DNA of 54,313 bases from positions 1-54,313 of the forward strand of contig JAFGIA010000342.1 in assembly GCA_016929795.1 (NCBI GenBank), in the 5' to 3' direction. This document shows positions 34,142 through 42,472 of the stretch, in pieces (the first letter of the stretch is position 1; every line of letters starts with the position of its first letter). Under the pieces are notes generated by a model. The model did not search any database. It was not told where the DNA came from and saw only the letters and a list, made by a program, of their open reading frames with translations. This stretch comes from Anaerolineae bacterium (GTDB taxonomy: Bacteria > Chloroflexota > Anaerolineae > JAAYZQ01). The translations under genes were made by a program, and so were the position numbers.

Positions 34142-34170
34142 CTTGTATCACTATTCATTACTTTTGTCAA
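34142..34170 (-). promoter_or_regulatory. promoter of the ComEC-like gene
   Basis: Minus strand TTGACA (34170-34165), 17 bases, TACAAG (34147-34142). The palindromic element starts seven bases upstream of the -35. Confidence 0.65.
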
Positions 34171-34176
34171 GTCACG

Positions 34177-34254
34177 GTATCTGCTCAATAATCGGGGGTT
34201 GGGGTGTAGGGCGGATTGGCAATCCGCCCTACACCCCCCAAGTTATTGAGGTGA
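34177..34254. mobile_element. MITE-like palindromic element, copy 2 (diverged)
   Basis: Related to the element at 24791-24870: same inner stem core (gtagggcggatt-ggc-aatccgccctac; 17-bp arms 34201-34217 and 34221-34237) and the same right flank (ccccaagttattgag). Outer arms are ctcaataa (34184-34191) and ttattgag (34243-34250). The terminal repeats have diverged and no clear target duplication remains. It lies between convergently pointing and leftward genes, upstream of the ComEC-like promoter. Confidence 0.8.
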
Positions 34255-34279
34255 GGGAATTATGCTTTGCCCATCAGGG

Positions 34280-37200
34280 TCAGTGCCTGACTACGATCGG
34301 GAGATAGATGTGATGGATGGCGCTGGTTGTGGCGAAGGACCAGGTGAGTGGTGCTGTCATGGCGTTGCCCCACCCATCCTCAGCCGTGAGGGTGGCGTGG
34401 TAGGTTGTTCTGCCATCCAACCCCGCGTGCGTGGCTGTGACCACGGTGCCGGACAGGTTCCAGCGCAGGAGCCAGCCGCCAGGATCAGGGCTGAGCGTGA
34501 GCTGCAGGTTCAGTGGCGCTACCTCTTCGTCGAACTCGATGACCAGGGGCGCGTCGAGCGGCACGTCATCCGCCCCGGCGGCGGGTGACGTGCGCAGCAC
34601 GGTGGGTGGTGTCGTGTCGGGGATGACCCACTGGTAGGCAACGCCGCCAACCGTCCAGCCGTCGATCCGCTCGCGCAGGGCGAGCTCGAAGGCCAGGCCA
34701 GCTTCTCCCTCAAAGCGGAGGCCGACCGACACGGCCTCGCCGGCCAGCATCGGAATGGCGCCGATGGTGGCCGAGACGGCGCCGGTGGCCTGGATCTCTT
34801 GCGTCGGTGTCAGTACCTCGATGCCTGCCCCCCAGCTTACCCCGTAGGCCAGCCAGCGATCGAACAGCTCGCCCGGCAGCGAGATCGTGATCGTTCCGTT
34901 CAGGGGAAAGGTGCGCCGCTCGACGACCAGGTCCACGTCGTGGGGCCGGTCGTAGATGTTGACCAGCCGCACGTCGGCCTGTTTGACATCGCGGCCGTCG
35001 CGCATCGTCCCGGGGTTGGGATAGATCTCGACGTTGCGCCAGGAGACATTGTTGTCGTAGGGCACCCACTGTGGCGCGCACTCGAGCCCCGCGTTGAAGG
35101 GATCGCCCGCGGCGTCGATCACGGTTTGTAGACAGGTGTGCCCGCTGCGCACCGGCACCCACGTGGTGCTCAAGATGCGCACTTCGCCCGGCTGAAGATC
35201 TTCCAAGCTGACCGTGCCGATATAGGCCCAGTCGCCGCAGCGCACGCCGAGCGACGACTCGATCCAGTAGACGTCGAGTGTCCCACTGGTTGGGAACTGG
35301 CCCCGGTTGCGCAGCCGGACATACACGGTGTTGTCGACGCCCTCGATCGGCTCCTCGTGGATCAGGCCGCCATCAGGCTGGTGTCGCACCCAGATGTCGG
35401 GCGAGGTGTACCAGTTGTCGAACCCACTCGGCACGGCGCCGGTGTCGTCAGGATTGTCTTTTGTCCAGGCATCGGGTGGGTGCGGAACCGCGCTCACCAC
35501 TCGCGAGTAGACGTCGTTCGCAGGGTTGCTGTCGCCGACGAGGGCGTGTGAGCAGGTTATGGTGTACGCCCCTTGCTGGGTGGGTGTGTAAGCCGGAAAG
35601 TCGAGCAGATCCCAGGCAGCGGGCTGGACCTCGCCGCTGAGCCTGACCTCTGTGTACACGGGCGCGCCACCATACTCGATCTGACAGGTCGCTGCCACAC
35701 TGACTACCGCCTGGCTGCCGATGTTGCGCAGGGTCGCCTGCACATCGAAGGGCATGCCGAGCGAGACCTGCCCGCCAGGCGCGACATTGACCACAGCCAG
35801 GTCGTGCAAGGGCGGATTGGATTCGGTCACAACCACGACCTGGTCCACAGAGATGCCGGAGAGGGTGTCGACCACCCCGCTGGGCCAGGTGACCTCGACG
35901 GTCACCGTGCCGTCGTACGCCCCCAGCCCGAACTCGACGGGCAGGCTGTCCTGGGACGCAAACCCCGAGCCACCACTCACTTCTCGGATCTGGCTCAGCC
36001 CTGCCGCCACGACCTGCACGCGGGCACCGATCCCATCCGCATTGCTGTACGAACCGGACGTGCGCACGTGCAGCCAGTGGTTGCCGTTCCCCCGGTTGCG
36101 GTACAACAGGTTCGGACCATCGTTGCGGTTGGTGACATAGGCGTCCAGGTCGCCGTCGCCGTCATAATCGGCCGAGGCAATCCCGTGCGCGTTGGCGCTG
36201 TGGGTGAGGCCGGGGTGTTGGGCAAAGGTTCCGTCGCCGTTGTTGAGGTAGAGGGCATTCGGACCATCGTTGACGACCCATACGTCCAGGTCGGCATCAT
36301 TGTCCAGGTCGCCCAGGGTGACGCCAATGCCGTTGCCCGGGTCGTTGACACCCGCCGGAGCGGACATGTTGGTAAAGACGCCGCCGTCGTTGCGGTAGAA
36401 CGCATTCTCCTCACCATAGTTGGTGACGTACAGGTCGAGGTCGCCATCGTTGTCGAGGTCGCCCCAGGCTGTGCCGCGGCTAAAGCGGGCATCGCTCACC
36501 CCTGCTGCCGCCGTGACGTCGGTGAACGTCCCGTCGCCATTGTTGCGAAAGAGTGTGTTGGGGCCGTTCTGGGCAATGTAGAGGTCGGGATCTCCGTCGT
36601 CGTCATAGTCACCCCACGCCGCACCCTCGCCTCCCTGGCTACTGCCGGCCAGTCCAGCCGGGCCGGCGACATTACTAAAGGTGCCATCACCCTGGTTGTG
36701 ATAGAGGGCATGGTCGGCCCAGTAGCCGACGACGAGCAGGTCGAGCCAGCCATCGGCGTCATAGTCGGCCCACGCCACGGCTGTGTTGTCCGCCGGGTTG
36801 TCCACCCCCGCGGCCGCGCCCACCTCGGCAAAGGTCCCGTCGCCCTGGTTGCGGTAGAGCAGGTTGGGCTGGTTGTGGCGGGCCACATAGAGGTCGAGGT
36901 CGCCGTCTTGATCATAGTCGGCCCAGGCCGCGCCAAAGCCTGCCCCGCCATCTCCCACCCCGCCCGCAGCGCTCGAGTCGGCAAAGGTCCCGTCGCCCTG
37001 GTTTGCGTACAGAATGTCCGCTTCGCCGCCATCCACGCCACCCTGGGCAACAAACAGGTCCGCGTCGTCGTCGCCGTCATAGTTGCCCCAGGCGATGCCC
37101 AGGCCATCGCCCGTGTCGTCGGTGCCAGCACTGGTGGCGACCTCATCCAGGATCGGGGTGGCAAGCACGCCGGTAAACTCGTACGCCCCCATATCAGGCC

Positions 37201-39079
37201 AGGCGTCTCGCGGCATGCCATCCAGATCGTGGACTGGCGCGCCAGCGGGTGTGCCACGGTCCACAACCGGGGACCAGGCCGTCAGGTGATAGTCCCCGCC
37301 AGGTAGATCCAGAAAGACGGGGTCGTCATTCGTATTGCCTTCACCTGGCCAGCCACCCTCCACGTCCGAGTAAGCCACCTGGCCCGTCGCGTTCCCCCCG
37401 AGCGAGATGGACCAGCCGTTGTAGTAGACAATACTGTTGGTGATGGTCAGCGTCCAGCCCTGGTCCGTGTTGAGCAGCACGCCGCCGTCGTTGTTGGCGA
37501 TCGTAGCGTTCATGATCCGTCCGGTCCCATTGAGGTGCACGCCGATGGTGCCGTGGTTATCGGCGACGAGCGTGTTGCTGAGGGTCAACGCACCACTGTG
37601 CACCCGGATGCCCGAGGCGCCCTGCTCGGCCTGGTTGTGGACGATCCGGCTGTCGACGATGGTCAACTGCCCGTGAAGGTTCACGACCCCTCCGGCTCCC
37701 TGGCTTTCGAGCCCGCCGTAGGCCCAGTTGTCGCGTACCAGGCAGTTGCGCAGGGTGATGGCCTGGTCGTCGGCATACACGCCGCCGCCCATCTGGCCGC
37801 TGCCGCCCGCGATTGTCAGCCCATCAAGTACCGAGCCACCGCTGCCCCCCGTATAGCGCACCGCCGAACTGCCCCAGTGGGCGAGAACGCCTGGCGAGAG
37901 CGCCGGGTTGGCGTCGTGCAGCGTCCAGTGGAGCCCATCCAGCGATTCGGCATAGTGGATGGCACCGGCCTCATAGTTCGTGTACCACATCTTGAGCAGG
38001 CCACCGTCATCAATCACGACCGGGTCGCCGATTGATGTCGCCTCGGACACGACCGGGCCGGTCAGGAAGCGGGTCCAGGAGATGCCGTCGGTGCTGGTGA
38101 CGACGCCGATGGCCGGGGGACCCAGCGGTCCGGCAGCCGCGTACCACATCCAGTAGGTGCCGCCCAGCTTGAGCACACTGGGCCCCCACAACGCGGCCTC
38201 GTCCCACTCGCCAGCCTGTGGGTAGAGCACCGGCCCCTGCTTGGTCCAGGTGACCTCGTCTGGCGCCGTGGCGTAGGCGATGATCGCCCCCTGGTCGCCG
38301 ATGGCGTGGTACCAGCGCTGGTAGGTGGCGCCATCGTGCAGCACGCTGCCGTGGCCGGCTGCCTGCTGATCGTACCCTTCCGGGCCGGCCTGGATGATCG
38401 GGTTGCCAGGATACTTGTGCCACGAGATGCCGTCGGTGCTGGTGGCGTAGCCCGTCTGTCGTAATCCATCATCGCCACCGCCCTCATACCAGAGTTTGTA
38501 GAGGCCGCCCTCTTGGATCACGTTGCCACCATGCTCGCCCGACGCGCCGTCCCAATCGCCCGGGGTGCCGGCAAGCACCGGATTGGAGATCGATTTCGTC
38601 CAGGTCAGGCCATCTGTGGAGGTGGCCAGGCCGAGGGCGAGCTGGCTGTCCAGGTTGTAGCCGTCGTACCACATCTTTAGCTCGGCGCCGTCGCGGATGA
38701 CGGCCGGCTTGGCGACCTGGCGGCCATCCCAGTCGGCCGGCGTGGAGTGGTGATCGTTGAGGAGGCTCGTCTCATACAGCGCCAGGTCGCGCTGCCAGCC
38801 AGGTGGGCCGGAATAGCCACCTTCGATCGTGATCGGCAGCGTGATGCTCAGGTGCTCCGTGTAGGTGCCCTGTGCCACGCGGATCGTGTCTCCGGCAAAG
38901 GCGTTGTCGATCGCCTCCTGGATGGTGGTATAGTCGCAGCCGGTGCCCGGCGGCGGGCAGACGGTCAGCGTGGCGTCGATCTGCTGGGCGGCGACGCCCA
39001 CCGCTGCGAGTGTGACGAGCAGGGCCAGCGCCGCGAGGCTGCCGGCCAGGGCCAATCTTCTCTTGCCTTGTTCGTTCAT
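34280..39079 (-). CDS. giant secreted beta-helix/five-blade propeller/FG-GAP/Ig protein
   Basis: A 1599-residue exported protein. Signal peptide at 1-32 (RRLALAGSLAALALLVTLAAVGVAAQ). A beta-helix begins with TTIQEAIDNAFAGDTIRVAQGTY (about 45-110) and is interrupted at about 108-400 by five repeats of the GH43-like pattern 'KMWYxG...GxATSxDGxxW'. The helix resumes at GGSVLDGLTIAGG. Then come seven FG-GAP/VCBS repeats with DxDxDxD calcium loops, a UnbV/ASPIC domain (NHWLHVRTSGSYSNADGIGA), CARDB-like domains, a Big_5 Ig domain (TSPAAGADDVPLDAPLVIEF) and the tail IYLPIVVRH. AAGGAAGGAT precedes ATG 39079. It is last in the 42228-to-34280 transcription unit; adhesion or polysaccharide binding is inferred. 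Confidence 0.9.
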   Translation of the reverse strand: MNEQGKRRLALAGSLAALALLVTLAAVGVAAQQIDATLTVCPPPGTGCDYTTIQEAIDNAFAGDTIRVAQGTYTEHLSITLPITIEGGYSGPPGWQRDLALYETSLLNDHHSTPADWDGRQVAKPAVIRDGAELKMWYDGYNLDSQLALGLATSTDGLTWTKSISNPVLAGTPGDWDGASGEHGGNVIQEGGLYKLWYEGGGDDGLRQTGYATSTDGISWHKYPGNPIIQAGPEGYDQQAAGHGSVLHDGATYQRWYHAIGDQGAIIAYATAPDEVTWTKQGPVLYPQAGEWDEAALWGPSVLKLGGTYWMWYAAAGPLGPPAIGVVTSTDGISWTRFLTGPVVSEATSIGDPVVIDDGGLLKMWYTNYEAGAIHYAESLDGLHWTLHDANPALSPGVLAHWGSSAVRYTGGSGGSVLDGLTIAGGSGQMGGGVYADDQAITLRNCLVRDNWAYGGLESQGAGGVVNLHGQLTIVDSRIVHNQAEQGASGIRVHSGALTLSNTLVADNHGTIGVHLNGTGRIMNATIANNDGGVLLNTDQGWTLTITNSIVYYNGWSISLGGNATGQVAYSDVEGGWPGEGNTNDDPVFLDLPGGDYHLTAWSPVVDRGTPAGAPVHDLDGMPRDAWPDMGAYEFTGVLATPILDEVATSAGTDDTGDGLGIAWGNYDGDDDADLFVAQGGVDGGEADILYANQGDGTFADSSAAGGVGDGGAGFGAAWADYDQDGDLDLYVARHNQPNLLYRNQGDGTFAEVGAAAGVDNPADNTAVAWADYDADGWLDLLVVGYWADHALYHNQGDGTFSNVAGPAGLAGSSQGGEGAAWGDYDDDGDPDLYIAQNGPNTLFRNNGDGTFTDVTAAAGVSDARFSRGTAWGDLDNDGDLDLYVTNYGEENAFYRNDGGVFTNMSAPAGVNDPGNGIGVTLGDLDNDADLDVWVVNDGPNALYLNNGDGTFAQHPGLTHSANAHGIASADYDGDGDLDAYVTNRNDGPNLLYRNRGNGNHWLHVRTSGSYSNADGIGARVQVVAAGLSQIREVSGGSGFASQDSLPVEFGLGAYDGTVTVEVTWPSGVVDTLSGISVDQVVVVTESNPPLHDLAVVNVAPGGQVSLGMPFDVQATLRNIGSQAVVSVAATCQIEYGGAPVYTEVRLSGEVQPAAWDLLDFPAYTPTQQGAYTITCSHALVGDSNPANDVYSRVVSAVPHPPDAWTKDNPDDTGAVPSGFDNWYTSPDIWVRHQPDGGLIHEEPIEGVDNTVYVRLRNRGQFPTSGTLDVYWIESSLGVRCGDWAYIGTVSLEDLQPGEVRILSTTWVPVRSGHTCLQTVIDAAGDPFNAGLECAPQWVPYDNNVSWRNVEIYPNPGTMRDGRDVKQADVRLVNIYDRPHDVDLVVERRTFPLNGTITISLPGELFDRWLAYGVSWGAGIEVLTPTQEIQATGAVSATIGAIPMLAGEAVSVGLRFEGEAGLAFELALRERIDGWTVGGVAYQWVIPDTTPPTVLRTSPAAGADDVPLDAPLVIEFDEEVAPLNLQLTLSPDPGGWLLRWNLSGTVVTATHAGLDGRTTYHATLTAEDGWGNAMTAPLTWSFATTSAIHHIYLPIVVRH

Positions 39080-39119
39080 GCTATCCTTCCTTGCTTCATG
39101 TGTCGGACTCGGCATGCCT

Positions 39120-41951
39120 CTAGCCATTCCTGGAGACGATGGGCAGGTAGAAGCGATAGAGGCCGAAATCGACTGTGGTGACATCAGAGAAGCCGCCGGC
39201 TGTGGCGGTGATGACTGCGATGCCGCCCGATCCACTGGTGGTGAGTGTGGCCACAGCCACGCCGCGGGCGGTGAGGGCCGTGGCGTCGATGGTGCCGAGG
39301 CTCGAGACAAAGCTCACCACGGTGCCGTCGGAGGCGAGGCCATCGTATTGGCCCGACACGGTGGCGCTGACGATGGCCGTGGTGGCATTGATCACCGCCG
39401 CATCGACTTCTATGCCCCCCGGTGGGTTGTAAAGAAACTCGACCGTGACAAATGCCGTGGCGGTGACGTTGGCTGTAGCGGTGAAGGTGTACACGCCGGG
39501 GAAGGTTACTCCACCTGCCCAGCCACCCTGGAGGTGGCCATCGCTCGTCGTTTTGACGCGATTGAACGGGGGTGCCCACGGCTGCTCGTAGGTGATGGTG
39601 ACCGTGGTGCCGTCGGCTACCCAATTCTCATCGCGATCCACGACCAGGGCGTGGTAAAAGAGCTCGTGGAGGCCGTTGGCATAGACGATGCCGGCCGGGT
39701 CGGTCCACATCGTGATGGTCACTGGCTGGCCCGGTTCGGGCGCAGGCCGGCTGTAGGCCCACGTGCCGCTAAAGCCGGCATAGAGGGTCTGTGTGGGCGC
39801 ATCGTTATTCACGATCAGGGATCTTGGTTCCATCTGGGGCGTGCCGCTGTTGGTGTCGCTGTCGAGCCAGGTCTGCCCGCCGTCGGGCGTCTCGGCGATA
39901 TAGCCCCAGCCACCCAGGTAGACGTGGCTGGGCACGTGGGGATCGATGGCCAGCAGGTAGCCACTGGCCTGGTTGAATGGCGGGTTGTTGGAGCGAATGA
40001 GCGTCCAGGAGTCACCGCCGTCCGTGCTCTTGTAGACGTCATAGGGTCCCTTGGTCGCGGCATAGATGACGTTAGGCTTTTGGTAGTCCACGGCGATGGA
40101 GCCGATGGTATGGGAGGTGACCAGGGTCGGTTGCCACGAGTCGCCGCCGTCGGTGCTGCGGTAGATGGTGCCCTCACAGCCTATCGGGTCGCACGCCTCG
40201 CCGCCGATATACACCACGCCGGCATTCGTCGGATCGATGGCAATGACCTCGATCCGGGACGATTCAGGGCGGGTAAAGACGACGGTCCACGAGGCGCCGT
40301 CATCCAGGCTGCGCACCACCACGGCCTGGTCGCCCGACCAGTTGGGGTGGTCCGCGCCGGCGGCATAGACGGTGCCGGTCATCGACGGGGCGATCTCGAT
40401 GTCCAGGATCGACTCATCTCCGCCAGAGCAGTCGCTGATGATAAAGGTTGGGGTAAAGACTGGCTCGAAGGTCAGCCCACCGTCCGCGCTGCGGACCACG
40501 GGCCCGCGGTCGCAGTTGTACTCGCCGCCATAGATAATGTCGGGGTTGTCGGGATTGATGGCAAAGGCGCCCATGCACGCTTCGTCGACCATCGTCCAGT
40601 TCCAGCCTCCGTCGGTGGAAAGCCAGCCGCCGTTGCAGTCGGTGGCGGCGAACATCTTGGTGTGATTCGACGGATCGACGTCGAGGTCACGGGGCGAGAG
40701 TGGCCCCTCGATCTGGTCGTTGCGCTCTTCCCAGTTCCAGTTGGCGCCGTCGTAGGTGCCTTTGAGCACCCCGCGCTGCTCACCACCGGCGTAGAGGGTC
40801 GGCGATGCCTGCCCCAGGTCGAACTCGAAGGCGGTGCCTCCATCCCAGATGCCGGTCACCGGGCTCCAGGTGCCAGGGTCGCCGTTTGAGGCGCTGGCCC
40901 AGATCTGCTGCCACCAGCGCGTATAGACGGTGTTGGGGGGCTCGAAAAGGAGTGGGCCGCCGGCGTCGCTGAGCACCTGGGTCCAAGTTGGGCCTCCATC
41001 CGAGGTGCGAAAGACGAGGGGCGGGCCTTCGGTCCAGGTGCCCCAGCCGCTCGCGGCGTACACCGTCAGTGGATCGCCGGGATGGCCCAGCAAGGACTGG
41101 ACGTGTGCATTGGTCAGGGTGTGTGTATAGGGCCAGGTGGCGCCGCCGTCGTCGCTCCGGTAGAGGATGGTGTCGCTGTGGGCACTGCCGCCCCACTGGC
41201 GAGCCGAGGCCCACACGACGGAAGGAGCGGCCGGGTGGTTCATCACGGCCAGGATACCCCCCTCTCCGTCAGGTGGGGTGGTGGTCAGGATCGGCGTCCA
41301 CGTCAGGCCGGTGTCGTCCGTGCGGTAGACGAGGCCGCTCTGCACCCGATCCGGTCCCACAAAGTGATAGAACCAGCCGCCAATGATGGCCACGTCAGTG
41401 TCGGTGGGGTGGACAGCGACGTCGAGCCACACCCCGCGGTCGGTCGAAGAAAAGGCCGGCGTCCAGCTCACGCCGCTGTCATGGCTGGTATAGATGGATA
41501 CACCGGCGCCATCCGGGTTAAAGGCCCCGGCATAGACGACGGTCCCGGTGACGCCCAGGGAGTAGACCTGGTGCCCGGCAGTAAAGACAGGCGTCCAGGT
41601 GGCCGCGCCGTTGGTCGTCTTGTAGATGATCGACGGCCCGGAATCGTAGGTGCCCAAGGGGGCAACGGCGGCGTATACCGTGCCCGAGATCGTGGGGTGC
41701 ACGGCCAGGGCACACACCTGCCCACCCGCGCCGATGGGGCCACCGAGCGGCGTCCACACCCCGTCACCGGATGGCGCCGCGGGCCGCGCCGCCCGGGCAA
41801 AGTCAGGCTGGTGCGGCGAGCCCTGACTGTCTGCCATGGCGACGGCGCCAGCTGCCAGGAGCAGGCCCAAGGCCAACAGGCCCATCGCGAGGGTGAGACT
41901 GAGCCAAACGGCTTCAGGGCGAGATTCCTTCCTCAGAGTGGGTTGTTTCAT
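39120..41951 (-). CDS. secreted BNR/sortilin-like beta-propeller protein
   Basis: A 943-residue exported protein. A signal/anchor segment lies at about 15-41 (LSLTLAMGLLALGLLLAAGAVAMA). Most of the protein is repeated BNR/Asp-box units such as IYKTTNGAATWTPVF, VYRTDDTGLTWTPIL and IYRSTDGGDSWQPTL, forming one or two sortilin (VPS10)-type propellers (about 60-720). A beta domain and a Big_1 Ig-like domain follow (DGTVVSFVSSLGTIDATALTARGVA), and the protein ends in YRFYLPIVSRNG. AAGGAAAAG lies ten bases before ATG 41951. It is 40 bases upstream of the FG-GAP gene and 64 bases downstream of the 70-residue gene, so all three are probably co-transcribed. Confidence 0.9.
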   Translation of the reverse strand: MKQPTLRKESRPEAVWLSLTLAMGLLALGLLLAAGAVAMADSQGSPHQPDFARAARPAAPSGDGVWTPLGGPIGAGGQVCALAVHPTISGTVYAAVAPLGTYDSGPSIIYKTTNGAATWTPVFTAGHQVYSLGVTGTVVYAGAFNPDGAGVSIYTSHDSGVSWTPAFSSTDRGVWLDVAVHPTDTDVAIIGGWFYHFVGPDRVQSGLVYRTDDTGLTWTPILTTTPPDGEGGILAVMNHPAAPSVVWASARQWGGSAHSDTILYRSDDGGATWPYTHTLTNAHVQSLLGHPGDPLTVYAASGWGTWTEGPPLVFRTSDGGPTWTQVLSDAGGPLLFEPPNTVYTRWWQQIWASASNGDPGTWSPVTGIWDGGTAFEFDLGQASPTLYAGGEQRGVLKGTYDGANWNWEERNDQIEGPLSPRDLDVDPSNHTKMFAATDCNGGWLSTDGGWNWTMVDEACMGAFAINPDNPDIIYGGEYNCDRGPVVRSADGGLTFEPVFTPTFIISDCSGGDESILDIEIAPSMTGTVYAAGADHPNWSGDQAVVVRSLDDGASWTVVFTRPESSRIEVIAIDPTNAGVVYIGGEACDPIGCEGTIYRSTDGGDSWQPTLVTSHTIGSIAVDYQKPNVIYAATKGPYDVYKSTDGGDSWTLIRSNNPPFNQASGYLLAIDPHVPSHVYLGGWGYIAETPDGGQTWLDSDTNSGTPQMEPRSLIVNNDAPTQTLYAGFSGTWAYSRPAPEPGQPVTITMWTDPAGIVYANGLHELFYHALVVDRDENWVADGTTVTITYEQPWAPPFNRVKTTSDGHLQGGWAGGVTFPGVYTFTATANVTATAFVTVEFLYNPPGGIEVDAAVINATTAIVSATVSGQYDGLASDGTVVSFVSSLGTIDATALTARGVAVATLTTSGSGGIAVITATAGGFSDVTTVDFGLYRFYLPIVSRNG

Positions 41952-42015
41952 GTTCGCACTTTTCCTTCCTGATTGTGTGGGTGCAAGAATGGTGGATCGG
42001 TGTCTCTATGGTCGT

Positions 42016-42228
42016 TCAGTGCTCACCTCCTTCCTCCATCCGGGTGGTACACGCTCGCAAGTGATCGAACAAGGCCTCGAGGCTGGCGAACGCGGTGCGC
42101 TGGCCGGTGTGCGGGCACTCGAGAGAGGCCCGCCAGGTTGGCTGACCACCGCAAGTCACGGGCCAGAGGCGCAAGAGGTAGGAACGATAGCCTGACTCCT
42201 CGATCACAGTCCTGTGCTCGCCAATCAT
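42016..42228 (-). CDS. small protein heading the surface-protein operon (70 aa)
   Basis: A 70-residue soluble protein of unknown function: YRSYLLRLWPVTCGGQPTWRASLECPHTGQRTAFASLEALFDHLR. The pattern of a strand, WRASLExPHTG and a C-terminal helix recurs, as I recall, in small proteins next to SARP/LuxR regulators in Chloroflexota. GGGAGAG precedes ATG 42228. Its promoter carries SARP-type heptad repeats, so it is likely the first target of the divergent regulator. Confidence 0.78.
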   Translation of the reverse strand: MIGEHRTVIEESGYRSYLLRLWPVTCGGQPTWRASLECPHTGQRTAFASLEALFDHLRACTTRMEEGGEH

Positions 42229-42256
42229 CGCTGCTCTCCCTGTGAAGCGTACGTTC

Positions 42257-42289
42257 AGTATATCAGGCCGGCGTTAGGAAAACGTTAGG
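42257..42289 (-). promoter_or_regulatory. SARP-type heptad repeats and -10 of the leftward operon
   Basis: Read leftward: CCTAACG (42289-42283), 4 bases, CCTAACG (42278-42272), 9 bases, TATACT (42262-42257). Two heptads on an 11-bp period ending about one helical turn before the -10 is the standard layout for SARP activators, whose sites replace the -35. The divergent SARP gene is the obvious binder; this is inferred. Confidence 0.72.
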
Positions 42290-42291
42290 GC

Positions 42292-42371
42292 CAATACCTT
42301 TCCAACAAGCTCCCAGGCCCGTCTCGGGCCGCCCCCGGAGACGGGGGCTTAGCCTTATTTGAACGGTATTG
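42292..42371. mobile_element. 80-bp MITE-like element with 10-bp target duplication
   Basis: Terminal repeats CAATACC / GGTATTG extend imperfectly (CAATACCnTTCnAAnAAG) and an inner stem cccgtctc (42318-42325) / gagacggg (42338-42345). The direct repeat ACGTTAGGGC flanks it at 42282-42291 and 42372-42381. It shares no evident sequence with the elements at 24791 and 34177. It sits inside the SARP divergon and separates the heptad pair from the SARP gene promoter. Confidence 0.8.
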
Positions 42372-42395
42372 ACGTTAGGGCACCGGTGCGGAAGG

Positions 42396-42424
42396 TTGAG
42401 TTTTGCCGCCAATTCGAGTATAAT
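42396..42424 (+). promoter_or_regulatory. promoter of the SARP regulator
   Basis: TTGAGT (42396-42401), 17 bases, TATAAT (42419-42424), about 48 bases before ATG 42473. Confidence 0.75.
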
Positions 42425-42472
42425 GCGCTGGTCGAGAAGGGCAACGTCGTCGTTGGATGGAAAGGATGGACC

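Noticed and set aside
36100..37150. Regularly spaced DNA repeats that could suggest a CRISPR array or satellite
   Set aside because: They encode seven FG-GAP protein repeats, vary at third positions, and have no constant repeat/spacer pattern.
35573..37306. 577-codon rightward frame opposite the FG-GAP region
   Set aside because: Its regularity reflects the repeated DxDxDxD coding on the other strand; there is no start signal and no protein family resemblance.
38943..40889. 648-codon rightward frame opposite the BNR protein
   Set aside because: Antisense to strong Asp-box repeats; low-complexity Gly/Asp/Val translation without domains.
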